From Phycisphaeraceae bacterium (GTDB lineage: Bacteria > Planctomycetota > Phycisphaerae > Phycisphaerales > Phycisphaeraceae): a stretch of DNA of 44,503 bases. Numbering within the stretch: the first letter of the stretch is position 1; every line of letters begins with the position of its first letter. Made by a program: the position numbers and the translations under genes. The notes beneath the pieces were generated by a model, which was given only the letters and a program-made list of their open reading frames with translations, had not been told where the DNA came from and did no database searches. Of the stretch, positions 1 through 8,705 are shown in pieces. The stretch covers positions 1-44,503 of the forward strand of contig PBAS01000008.1 of the NCBI GenBank assembly GCA_002716625.1, written 5' to 3'.

Positions 1-2378
1 TGATCGATCGCAGGTTGAGTGACCTCGGTACGTTTGCCATTGGGCCATACCACCACCACCGCATCGACTTGGGCAAGTGACCCAAGGCCAAAATGCTTGG
101 TCATAGGATGTTGCGACTGTAGCGAGTCCCCCGTGACAACGTAATCAACCTGAACACCTTCTTTGGTATACACCTCAATTCTTGCCCCAAGGGGTGAATT
201 CCTTGGTGTACGATCGTCAAGGTGAAAGCCGATCCAATGCATCGAATCCCGTGGCCAATGGTTACGCAACAGGTGAAGGTAACTTGGAATCTGCGGCATC
301 TGATTCAAAACAACCTGACCGACAAGAAGGTCCACTCGACCATCAGCATCCAAATCTGCCCCGATAACCTGCCGGGCATCGAACCCCAGAGCCACATTCA
401 TGAGAAAACCCACCTCAAGAAAATCCCTACCCGCCTCGTTCATGAAAAGGTGGTTTTTCTCGAACGGATTCCAGGAATATTCTGGGAAGATACGGGTTTG
501 TTCAAAATATGATTTAACCGCAGGCCGGGGTGCATCACTGCCCATGTAGATATCATGACACCAAAATCGGGTGCAATAGTCCTTGGCCGTATTGCCCGAC
601 CAGAACCCGTTGGCGACATAGATGTCCCGATCCCCATCACAATCGAAGTCTAATGTGGTCGAACCCCAAGACCAACCGGAACGTGCCACACTGTCATTGA
701 ACGCAGGCTGAACAAATCCACCTTCATCCTTAGCCAGATACATGCGATTGCCATAGCCCATTTTCCCGCGCATTGAAGTCAGCACTGAGCGCCGGGCAGG
801 CCCAAGTTTCATGTAGTCCAGGCGCCGGGCAGTGGTTGAACTCATACCAATGACATAGAAATCGAGTGCACCGTCCCGATTGTAATCACCCAGCGTGTGA
901 GACATTCCAAAGTTGTACCGCACATCAATCATCTGTTCAGACACATCGGTAAAGTTTCCCTTGCCATCATTGAGGTAAAGGTCAACCCCGGCAAAATCAC
1001 TGACCACCAGCAAATCAAGGTCGTTATCCTCATCCAAGTCCACGAACGATGCACTAAAAGTCCGACGATGCCGCTTGGCAGACAGTCCAGCAGCCTCGGT
1101 CCGATCACGGAACCGACCATGGCCGTCATTAATAAGCAGATAGGAGGGATAGGAATCGTTGGCGTCGTAGTAACGGGTCGGAGGCTTGCCGCCCACATAT
1201 GGATCCTTCCATTGCCCTATCCAGACATCTATATCCCCATCATTGTCGATGTCACCAGCAGTCATCGCCATGGGCTCAGCCAATTCCGTTGGAACAATCG
1301 CCTCGACCGGTTGTGGAACCTGGGTGAAACGACCATCGGGGCCGCCAGGGAAAAGGCGCACGCCCCTGTGTTTCTCGGTGGCTAAAAGATCAACACGTCC
1401 GTCACCAGTAAAATCAGCTAAAAGCGCGGTCTGGGCAGCCGCCGGCAGACGCTTTTGCTGTGGTGACTTGAAGCCACCTTGATGGAAGAGCTTTTCAGCT
1501 CTGAAGTTGAAACCACCCTCATTCCAAAGTAAACGATTACATCCGGGCAACAGGATTTCGGGCAGCCCATCATGATCCAGATCATAAACAAGGACCCCAC
1601 TGATCCGCCCTCCCCGTCGATTGATTTTCAGGGGATCGATGATTCCAGCCAGCTCGAAGGCTCTTGGACCGGTACGCTGGCGAACTTTGACATTCTGCGT
1701 TTCCAACTGCGCAGCGAGGTAAACCCCATCGCCGTCTTTCTGGTCCGACCAGATCACGATCAGATCTCCGGTCAAGGCGTACCTTGTGGCCGACTCCGGA
1801 TGGTGGGCGTGGATCTTGAAGGAAAAAATCGATCGGGCGGAGCTCCCCGGCATCCAGTCAAACGCCGTTTGATGCCACTCCGTTTCCACAATTTCAAAGC
1901 CGCCATCTTTGAACTGCCCGAGCAGGCCTTTCCACTGGTCACCTGTCAATGTCTCAAACCCATCATCGAAACGGGTGACCTTAATGCCCCAATCGCGTTC
2001 ATCGGTTTGTCCCACCCGGGGAATTGTTAACGACTCGAAGGCAAATTGGGCCAGCGGAACGTACTTATCCTCGGCCGGCCGCAGTTGATCCCACAACCGA
2101 ATAAATGCTCGCTCGTACTCCTGGGCCAGCCGCTCCTTTTTCCAAACAGTCGAGTCAAGGGCTTCGACGGTTTGAAATACACCCATTACGCTATCTTGAG
2201 CCAGGGGATCCGGCTCAACCTGGGCCTGATCCGACACAGTGGAAACCGACAACACACCGCTAAACAACGCCGTTGATTTGGATATCTCTCCACCACCAAC
2301 CAGTAACAGGAGCAGTAGGTATCCCAAACCAGACGCCAGCGACGAACATCTTTTAACAACTGTACTTTTCGTCAGCAC
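1..2378 (-). CDS. Secreted FG-GAP/VCBS repeat protein with UnbV/ASPIC domain (CRTAC1-type), 3' end outside window
   Basis: I read one open minus-strand frame from 2378 to the window edge, about 792 codons with no stop reached. It probably starts at GTG 2378, because GGAAG lies five bases upstream and the frame is closed by a TGA only a little further up. The N-terminus (LTKSTVVKR followed by a GYLLLLLLVGG core) looks like a signal peptide. The middle holds repeated calcium-binding-like motifs of FG-GAP/VCBS type, such as GDIDNDGDIDVW, DLDEDNDLDLLV and DFDCDGDRDIYV, which usually build an extracellular beta-propeller. The last visible part (SPLGARIEVYT, KHFGLGSLAQVD, VVVWPNGKRTEV) matches the UnbV/ASPIC domain that ends CRTAC1-like proteins, so little is likely missing. 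It is the third gene of a minus-strand cluster with a paralogue and a TPR membrane protein. The precise role is unknown; surface adhesion or ligand binding is inference. Confidence 0.85.
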   Translation of the reverse strand, partial: MLTKSTVVKRCSSLASGLGYLLLLLLVGGGEISKSTALFSGVLSVSTVSDQAQVEPDPLAQDSVMGVFQTVEALDSTVWKKERLAQEYERAFIRLWDQLRPAEDKYVPLAQFAFESLTIPRVGQTDERDWGIKVTRFDDGFETLTGDQWKGLLGQFKDGGFEIVETEWHQTAFDWMPGSSARSIFSFKIHAHHPESATRYALTGDLIVIWSDQKDGDGVYLAAQLETQNVKVRQRTGPRAFELAGIIDPLKINRRGGRISGVLVYDLDHDGLPEILLPGCNRLLWNEGGFNFRAEKLFHQGGFKSPQQKRLPAAAQTALLADFTGDGRVDLLATEKHRGVRLFPGGPDGRFTQVPQPVEAIVPTELAEPMAMTAGDIDNDGDIDVWIGQWKDPYVGGKPPTRYYDANDSYPSYLLINDGHGRFRDRTEAAGLSAKRHRRTFSASFVDLDEDNDLDLLVVSDFAGVDLYLNDGKGNFTDVSEQMIDVRYNFGMSHTLGDYNRDGALDFYVIGMSSTTARRLDYMKLGPARRSVLTSMRGKMGYGNRMYLAKDEGGFVQPAFNDSVARSGWSWGSTTLDFDCDGDRDIYVANGFWSGNTAKDYCTRFWCHDIYMGSDAPRPAVKSYFEQTRIFPEYSWNPFEKNHLFMNEAGRDFLEVGFLMNVALGFDARQVIGADLDADGRVDLLVGQVVLNQMPQIPSYLHLLRNHWPRDSMHWIGFHLDDRTPRNSPLGARIEVYTKEGVQVDYVVTGDSLQSQHPMTKHFGLGSLAQVDAVVVVWPNGKRTEVTQPAID

Positions 2379-2520
2379 ACCATCTTCCAGAATATTGTGG
2401 CGGGGTGGTTTTCAGGGCTGCCTGCCCCATCTGTACTAGCCATGAGTATAACCTTCGCCACGCGTGGTTCGCAAGAAAAAAAACAACATGATCATGTCAT
2501 GATACTGGATACTGGCAAGA

Positions 2521-4824
2521 TCAAAACGCCGGGCGCCCAAGTTCATATGTCTTAAGCGACCGCAATGTGTACCTGTCTTCGCCTTCGACGATCCTAACAA
2601 AACCATTCATTGGCACATCGGTAAAAAGTTGCGTGACCCCTGTGGTCGGCCAGAACACTTCCAGCCGTTTAATCGTTGTGCATTGCCCCAAACCAACTGT
2701 CTGCCGCAATGGATTGCCGCCGAACGTACCGCCGCTATTGACATGCTTATAGATGGATCGCATCTTCCCATCTTCCAGCACCTCGATACGGATACGCGCA
2801 CCAATTGCCGAACGATTTGACGAAACACCCACCAACTCCACACTGATCCAATGGTGGCCAAAGCCTGGATTCTCATAGAACGCGTCGTTGAACTTGTCAC
2901 CTGGAAAAGCGCCGCCCATCTGTTCAAACACATCCTGATCACCGTCATTATCAAAGTCGGCAAAAATCACGGCGTGGCCCTTTTGCAAATGACCCATGCC
3001 CGTTGCTGCAGTAATATCAACAAACGCTTTACCGGCCTGATTCCGGTACATGACGTTGGGCATCAGATACTTGTAGTCCGGGCCACCGGTCCCCAGGTAA
3101 CAATCAAGATACCCATCGTTATCAAGGTCTCCAAAGTTTGATCCCATCGGAGTCGTCGGCTGATTCAAGTTGTATTGGCGACCCACCTGCTCAAATCCCC
3201 CCTGGCCGTCACCGCGATAGAGCCTGGCCAGATGCTTATCAGCGACCGGGTAGCCCAGACACCCGTGAGCCAGGGTATCAATCCCCGCAGAGTACGCCGA
3301 CACAAACAAATCAAGAACCCCATCGTTATCAAAGTCCCAGAACCAGGCGGGGAAGCTGGTTTGCGGCCCATCTACACCCAGTGCCACAGCTTGGTCACTG
3401 AACGTACCATCCCGGTTGTTCCTGTACAGGCGATTTGGACCCAGTAGATTCGATACGTAAAGATCTGGGAAGCGATCGCCATCGTAATCACCCCAGACCA
3501 CGGCCTTCACATATCCCCCCGGGGCCACGCCAGCCTGGTGTGCCACGTCGATAAAAGTCCCGTCACCTTCATTATGAAAAAGTTGCCCCGGGAACTGGGC
3601 TTCACCCAATGCCTCGTTGCCTACAAATAAATCCAAATTGCCATCGTTATCGTAGTCTGCCCAGGCCGCTGTCTGGCTGGGATAGTGAACTTCACCAAGT
3701 CCGGATTCAAATGTCACATCTTGAAAGACGCCATCGCCGTTATTGCGTAACAGTGAATTTGGATAACGCACCGGTGTAAGCCAAGCACCACGAAGAACCA
3801 GTACATCAACGTCTCCATCATTGTCATAATCTGCATGGACAAGATTGAGACCGCCATAGATGCCAGTCAAACCCGCATTAACAGTATCATCGGAAAAACT
3901 CCCGTCCTGATTGTTAATAAATAGGCGAATCTGACCGGCGGTATCCCAGGTGGAAACAAGCAGGTCCAAGTACCCATCCGAATTGAAATCATCCGCCACA
4001 GCACCGCCGGAGAGGCTGAAAGTTGCCAGCCCAAGCTTGGAGGCGATATTTGTGAACCGGGGGAAATCCTCTTCCGATTCAAATGCATCTAGCGGGATAA
4101 GGTGTGCCGGGGGAACATCTTCGGGATAACCGCCGATGGTCATGTACGCGATATTCAAGAGCCACTGCGCCTCAAGATGAAGGCGTGAACGCTTGCCGCT
4201 GTTGCCTAAAACCTCCATGAAATATCCAATCGCCTTGCGTGACCCCTCTTGTTCACTGTGGATGCCACCTTCACGGATCGGGAGGATACAGCTATCAGGA
4301 GAGTATCGAAGACAACAGTTCTGAGTTTCACCCAACCTCATATAGGCAACGCCCAATCTGAAGACAAGCCCATTGACAGACTCGGGCATGAGCAGGTTTT
4401 TCAACTTCGGTAACAAACGATAGGCGGCTGAAAGCTGTTGAATTGCAGCATCTTCATTACCGAGCATCAACTCCGCCTCACCAAGTTGAAAGTGCAATTC
4501 CAGTCTTTGGGTATCAGACGATGTTGGCCCTAGGTTTTTTAGTTGATCGCGCAAACCCCGCGCCCGCGTGTCACCTAGGTAAGTGTTTTCGTGGGCTGCG
4601 CGGACATTAATCTCTGCAAGAAGCGCAAGCATTTTCTGGTGACCCGAAATTATCGTGTTATCCGCAAGGACTTGACTAGTTGCAGCAAACATAAAAAGAC
4701 AAAGAACCACAACTAAGACATGCCCGACACTGGATATGGATGGGGCACGCATTTGAGAAAAATTGATTCGGGTTAACATGATGCGGCACTCAAACTCTAG
4801 ATCCCGCCAACCTTCGCAGATCAC
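2521..4824 (-). CDS. Secreted FG-GAP/VCBS and UnbV/ASPIC domain protein (CRTAC1-type)
   Basis: The frame encodes up to 767 residues. A hydrophobic stretch (HVLVVVLCLFMFAATSQVLA) near residues 34-53 is a signal peptide, so the product is exported. Residues of about 70-220 are helical and TPR-like, with an odd Cys-containing loop (QNCCLRYSPDSCILPI). From about 250 to 640 there are repeated FG-GAP/VCBS motifs (DFNSDGYLDLLV, DYDNDGDVDVLV, DYDNDGNLDLFV, DLDNDGYLDCYL, DFDNDGDQDVFE). The C-terminus (SAIGARIRIEV, VGLGQCTTIKRLEVFWPTTG) is an UnbV/ASPIC domain. The frame opens with GTG 4824, one base after the stop of the upstream gene, but without a clear ribosome site. ATG 4779 or ATG 4752 would place the signal peptide better, so the start is uncertain. 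The tight spacing implies one transcript with the TPR membrane gene upstream. Function is not known. Confidence 0.88.
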   Translation of the reverse strand: MICEGWRDLEFECRIMLTRINFSQMRAPSISSVGHVLVVVLCLFMFAATSQVLADNTIISGHQKMLALLAEINVRAAHENTYLGDTRARGLRDQLKNLGPTSSDTQRLELHFQLGEAELMLGNEDAAIQQLSAAYRLLPKLKNLLMPESVNGLVFRLGVAYMRLGETQNCCLRYSPDSCILPIREGGIHSEQEGSRKAIGYFMEVLGNSGKRSRLHLEAQWLLNIAYMTIGGYPEDVPPAHLIPLDAFESEEDFPRFTNIASKLGLATFSLSGGAVADDFNSDGYLDLLVSTWDTAGQIRLFINNQDGSFSDDTVNAGLTGIYGGLNLVHADYDNDGDVDVLVLRGAWLTPVRYPNSLLRNNGDGVFQDVTFESGLGEVHYPSQTAAWADYDNDGNLDLFVGNEALGEAQFPGQLFHNEGDGTFIDVAHQAGVAPGGYVKAVVWGDYDGDRFPDLYVSNLLGPNRLYRNNRDGTFSDQAVALGVDGPQTSFPAWFWDFDNDGVLDLFVSAYSAGIDTLAHGCLGYPVADKHLARLYRGDGQGGFEQVGRQYNLNQPTTPMGSNFGDLDNDGYLDCYLGTGGPDYKYLMPNVMYRNQAGKAFVDITAATGMGHLQKGHAVIFADFDNDGDQDVFEQMGGAFPGDKFNDAFYENPGFGHHWISVELVGVSSNRSAIGARIRIEVLEDGKMRSIYKHVNSGGTFGGNPLRQTVGLGQCTTIKRLEVFWPTTGVTQLFTDVPMNGFVRIVEGEDRYTLRSLKTYELGRPAF

Positions 4825-4825
4825 A

Positions 4826-6796
4826 CTACGGTGAATCTACGCCATGCCGTCCACGCCCCAATTCCAATCCTTGCTTGGCTTGTTGTACTCTGTCCAGTTG
4901 CTTCCGCGCCAAAGAATGGCGCGGATCTAGCTTCAATGTTTCAGTAAAGTGTATGATTGCCAAATCAAACTGATTTGTAGCAGCATAAACGCTGGCCAAA
5001 TTAAAGTGAGCCCTGACATAACCTGGGTTTACATTCACCGCTTGCTGGTATTGATATTGTGCCTTTTCCAACTGTCTCTTTTTTAGATATACATTGCCCA
5101 GATTGAAGTGCGCCTTGGCATCCGGCCGTCTTTGCCGGAGGATCTTGAGGTAATGATCTTCCGCCTCATCCAGTTTCCCTTCACCCATGAGCATGTTTGC
5201 GAGATTAATACCCGCTGTGGATAAATAAGGGTTGATCGCAAGGGCCCTCCTGAAATGTGCAATTGCATCTTTATCATGCCCCAACTCCTTGAGCGCCAGG
5301 CCTAATTTATTGTGAGCGGTTTCACTATCCGGCCATATTTCGAGGCTGCGACGGAAATGATCGACCGCCTCCTCACGCAATTGCCGGGCTTGATGGACCT
5401 GTTTTTCCTGCTCCTCAGGCTGCCCCTGCTGGGCCAATTGCTTGGCGGCCTGATCGTGCGACTTCGCCTTGGTGGTGAGAAGTTCCGCCAGCGCCATTTG
5501 AGACCTCGCCACATCGGGCACTGCATCCACAATCGCCCTTCGCCATTCGATTTCTTCCCGATTCGTCGTGACGGCTTGTGCCACGGTAAGAGCCACCAGT
5601 GGGACCACAAACAGGCACCAGTAAGCCCCGTGACCCAGCATATTCTTCCTAGACGCCGGTTCTGAGATCGTCTTGGACTTTTCCCTCTTATTGCCTTGCT
5701 GGCCCGCTACTCCCAACGAATCTCGCGTGGATTTCTCCCTGACACGCCAAATAAAACCATCGTAGTAGTAGTGCAGGAATGTCGAGGCCATCAGAACCCC
5801 TAAGAGCACTTCTTTGATTGTTTCCCGCGGAACTAGTTCAAAAACCTTGTACAGCGACCCATAAGCCAAAACCATTGCTACATACAAGACCACCAGAACC
5901 CCCCGCCGCTGGAATAAGAATCGTGTAAAGCCGCCCACATTGGCAGACTTGTCCACCCGATTGCGGTTAAAGAGCCAGACAATGGCTAAATACTGCATGT
6001 CATGGAAGAATTCGAACATGGCCAGTCCGATGATCAAGCGGTCAAAACGGGTCATGCAAAACCACCAATAGACAATAGTGACCGCCAAAAGAAGGATCTT
6101 TACGACGTTTTGCCGCTGACCATTGCGCCAGGTAATCACAAAGTTGGCCAGAAACATACCGGTAATTACCGCAGCAGCACCAACCCAGATCATGCGGACA
6201 ACTCCGATCACAGTTGGTGACAGCAGTGGACCACCACTGTTGTAAAAACCGATGAGCAGGTTGGCAGTCATGGTGTCCGTAAAAAGCGCTCCACCTACGA
6301 ACCAGACCGTACACATGGCACGGTCCAGGCGGCTGGTCCATGATGAAAATGACTTGACCTTGGCGTCGTAGATTCGCATAAAGCCATAGGTCTGGGCCAG
6401 GCTGTGCCAGATACCCCAGAAAAGCAGCATCAGGTCAACCCCGCTATATCCCTTCCATGCTGATACACCACAGATGGTGGCTAGAAAGATAGGCGCAAAA
6501 ATGAAACGCCATTTAAAACGAGAGAACAGATCCTTGTCGCCATAAGCCCGCATCATGCCGGGCAAGTGGTGCCCAACGCCCCCAAGCGCAAGAACCCACA
6601 ACGCCAACCATTCGCCAACGCGAATTTGGTAGGCAAAGTGAAACAGCGGGATAATGGCTAACGGGGGGCCAATAAATAGCAGCAGATCCTTCCAACCCCC
6701 TAGAATCCATAGACTGGAACCGGCAGATTGGCCGCCGGGTGATCCGGCCCCCGTACCGCCAGCCCCGGCCAGCTGCTGTGTGGCCACTTGACTCAA
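4826..6796 (-). CDS. Multi-spanning membrane protein with conserved-looking His motifs and C-terminal TPR domain
   Basis: The product is 656 residues. Roughly residues 28-365 form about eight to ten membrane segments; residues 365-405 form a charged loop and one more membrane segment follows near 395-415. Residues 480-640 are TPR repeats (DSETAHNKLGLALKELGHD, DAKAHFNLGNVYLKK, GYVRAHFNLASVY). Histidines lie in short motifs at membrane borders: GHHLPGMM, IWHSLAQTYGF, EFFHDMQYLA and FLHYYYDGFIWR. That spacing recalls metal-binding membrane oxygenases or desaturases, but I cannot assign the domain to a named family. The start is TTG 6796, chosen because GGGAG sits seven bases upstream. The gene abuts the FG-GAP/UnbV gene downstream, suggesting the three minus-strand genes act together at the cell envelope. 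The function is unknown. Confidence 0.82.
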   Translation of the reverse strand: MSQVATQQLAGAGGTGAGSPGGQSAGSSLWILGGWKDLLLFIGPPLAIIPLFHFAYQIRVGEWLALWVLALGGVGHHLPGMMRAYGDKDLFSRFKWRFIFAPIFLATICGVSAWKGYSGVDLMLLFWGIWHSLAQTYGFMRIYDAKVKSFSSWTSRLDRAMCTVWFVGGALFTDTMTANLLIGFYNSGGPLLSPTVIGVVRMIWVGAAAVITGMFLANFVITWRNGQRQNVVKILLLAVTIVYWWFCMTRFDRLIIGLAMFEFFHDMQYLAIVWLFNRNRVDKSANVGGFTRFLFQRRGVLVVLYVAMVLAYGSLYKVFELVPRETIKEVLLGVLMASTFLHYYYDGFIWRVREKSTRDSLGVAGQQGNKREKSKTISEPASRKNMLGHGAYWCLFVVPLVALTVAQAVTTNREEIEWRRAIVDAVPDVARSQMALAELLTTKAKSHDQAAKQLAQQGQPEEQEKQVHQARQLREEAVDHFRRSLEIWPDSETAHNKLGLALKELGHDKDAIAHFRRALAINPYLSTAGINLANMLMGEGKLDEAEDHYLKILRQRRPDAKAHFNLGNVYLKKRQLEKAQYQYQQAVNVNPGYVRAHFNLASVYAATNQFDLAIIHFTETLKLDPRHSLARKQLDRVQQAKQGLELGRGRHGVDSP

Positions 6797-7468
6797 ATGA
6801 ATTCTCCCTTACTGCAGGCGTTGGTATTGCGACACGGTAGATTTTATCACTGCACAGTCAGATCACAAAAGGATTTTCAAAACCAAATGCCGTTGCCCGG
6901 AAATGAAAACCGGCCGCGTAAATGACATTTCGACCCAAAACCAACAGCCCAATGAATACCTGTTTTCCTTATCCCTCTTCACCCTTCATCGGCAGATTTT
7001 GACCCCTATATACTGAAGCGGGCAACGCCCTATAACCTTATTGTGATCAACCGGCCACAGGAAGGCTTGGTGGTGTTAAAATAGGATAAATACAATGGAT
7101 GAATTAACTTTAATATATTTTATATATTAGGTTTATAACATTATATCTCAAGCCAAAAAATTTGTTTTTTTTCTTTCTTTTCATGTTAAACCTATTGACG
7201 GGCAATCAAGTGGCCAGTAGACTTGCTAATCAGTTGAGCTGGGAAAAAGCATCATTTTTAAAGGTTGAAAGCGTTCAAACAAGAAGCCATGATCCGAATG
7301 CCGAGGAGCGTAAGCATCATTTCTTCTGTAAGTTTGGAAATCGCAAGATTCGATATGATTTCAGTTGAGTTCAGAGAAGGCGTAAGTGTCTACGTCCGTA
7401 GGAGGCAGAGTCAAGCTTCCAATTGAACTTTTATGGGTCGCGCCCCGTCGCGGAAAAGGAGAACAGTT
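6797..7468. other. Long intergenic region between divergent genes
   Basis: About 670 bases separate the TPR membrane gene from the PEP-CTERM gene. The stretch near 7080-7190 is clearly richer in A and T than the neighbourhood, with tatatt/tatatat runs, and is the likely place for promoters of both genes. A short perfect stem (CTACG at 7390-7394 with CGTAG at 7397-7401) lies in the probable 5' leader of the PEP-CTERM gene. A 68-codon plus frame at 7162-7368 has no ribosome site and no recognisable content, so I do not call it. No firm promoter match was found. Confidence 0.5.
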
Positions 7469-8410
7469 ATGAAGTATGGTTTCGTTTTGAGTTGTGTGCT
7501 GGCTGTTGCATTGGCAACCGTCGCGCAAGCCGCTGCACCAGTTCCGATCCTGCACCCAGGTGCCGGTGGTGTTAACGCACCAATGGAAGATTGCACCGGT
7601 TGCGTTGGCGCCCCCAATGACGCTCGCGACGATGTGTACTACAACACGGTCGATTACGGCACCGTCAGCTGGGTACAGCACCCAACAGCATTCCTCGGTG
7701 GCCAAGACTACACACTAGATGAAGATGGCAACCTAAATGACGCAAATTTCGACGGAAACGTCGGCAACATCGCGTCACCAACCGGTACTGGCATGGCCGC
7801 ATTCGGTCAGCAGAGCCACATCTGGCCTGTCAATGGCAGTGCACTTGCTCCGATGACCATGCGTTATCGCGCAAGTAAGCCTGGCGCTGACTACCAGAAC
7901 AGAGTGGAATCCGTCCTTGCCCCCAACGGTGGCGAATGGGCCCTCTCAGTGGGCGTGGGCCTCGACGTTGTTGACGGCACTTCCACGGTCAGTCCTAATG
8001 CCGCCAATATCAAGCTCTTCGAAGCTGGCGGACCTGCAGGCGACATCTTCGCCCTCAAGGCTGTCGAAGGTCGCAGTGACACCTCAAGTTTCTTCCTGGA
8101 AACTTGTGAAGGTGGTAGTTGCGCCCCAGCTGGTAACTTTACTGTTGCCAACGGTAGTTTCAATCAATATGTTGTGCACCACAAAGATGGCAAGATTGAT
8201 TTGTGGATCAACGGCGACTTGGCTATCGATGACGCCCCAGGCGGCCACGGTTCCTCAGGTATCAAGAACCTTCAGATCGGTGGCGGTGGCAATACTTACC
8301 CCCACGTCAACCTGACGGTTGATAACCTTGTGCTCGGTATTCCTGAACCAGCAACGATGGGTCTGCTAGCTTTGGGCTCCACGTTCGTGCTCGCACGTCG
8401 TCGTCGCTAA
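7469..8410 (+). CDS. PEP-CTERM sorting domain protein (exosortase substrate)
   Basis: The product is 313 residues and starts at ATG 7469, where AAAAGGAG lies about seven bases upstream; an ATG 36 bases earlier in the same frame has no such site. The N-terminus (MKYGFVLSCVLAVALATVAQA) is a classical signal peptide. The body is rich in Gly, Asn and Asp, with a likely beta-sandwich and no family I can name. The C-terminus has the three-part PEP-CTERM signal: IPEPATMG, a hydrophobic helix (LLALGSTFVLA) and the basic tail RRRR. In the known system such proteins are exported, then cut and anchored by an exosortase. The exosortase gene at 20127-22334 in this window is a plausible partner. The strong ribosome site and dedicated terminator suggest high expression. 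Confidence 0.92.
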   Translation: MKYGFVLSCVLAVALATVAQAAAPVPILHPGAGGVNAPMEDCTGCVGAPNDARDDVYYNTVDYGTVSWVQHPTAFLGGQDYTLDEDGNLNDANFDGNVGNIASPTGTGMAAFGQQSHIWPVNGSALAPMTMRYRASKPGADYQNRVESVLAPNGGEWALSVGVGLDVVDGTSTVSPNAANIKLFEAGGPAGDIFALKAVEGRSDTSSFFLETCEGGSCAPAGNFTVANGSFNQYVVHHKDGKIDLWINGDLAIDDAPGGHGSSGIKNLQIGGGGNTYPHVNLTVDNLVLGIPEPATMGLLALGSTFVLARRRR

Positions 8411-8449
8411 GTTCTTTCTCTAGCTACTAACCAGCCAATAAGGCTCAAT

Positions 8450-8481
8450 AAAAACCCCGGCGTTTTCGCCGGGGTTTTTTT
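8450..8481. terminator. Bidirectional rho-independent terminator
   Basis: A perfect stem of ccccggcg (8455-8462) and cgccgggg (8467-8474) with a tttt loop is flanked by five A on the left and seven T on the right. It therefore terminates the PEP-CTERM gene (ends 8410) on the plus strand. Read from the other side, it also has a U-run and can terminate the rpsB-tsf transcript coming from the right. Confidence 0.93.
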
Positions 8482-8628
8482 GTTGCGCCCTTTGTCGTGT
8501 CCTCATTTTCTGTGCGGGCATCATGTCCGTACCAACTCCATGAAGACAGCAAAAACACAACATGGTGAATCTCGGGGTGAAGAGGCGATACAGATCTGTC
8601 CGTAAATGAAGATGTGGGACACCAACGA

Positions 8629-8651
8629 CTTGTTCCGCAGGCAGGAACAAG
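8629..8651. repeat. Perfect 8-bp inverted repeat in the 3' region of tsf
   Basis: CTTGTTCC (8629-8636) and GGAACAAG (8644-8651) are exact reverse complements around a seven-base loop. There is no T-run after it on either strand, so it is not a simple terminator. It may be an RNA 3'-end stabilising stem for the tsf message, which would end at the terminator near 8450. Confidence 0.5.
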
Positions 8652-8705
8652 GGTGAAGACAAGCAGGTTCCACCACACGATTTTTTTTGCAGGCCCCAGT
8701 CGGAC

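Noticed and set aside
897-1385. 162-codon plus-strand open frame
   Set aside because: It lies opposite the clear FG-GAP/UnbV coding frame on the minus strand; its content is the mirror of those repeats.
7211-7227. Sigma-54-like promoter upstream of the PEP-CTERM gene (TGGCCA...TTGCT)
   Set aside because: The distance between GG and GC is eleven bases rather than the required ten, and the site lies far from the start codon.
7162-7368. 68-codon plus-strand open frame
   Set aside because: It has no ribosome site, starts with a run of Phe from a T-rich stretch and resembles no protein I know.
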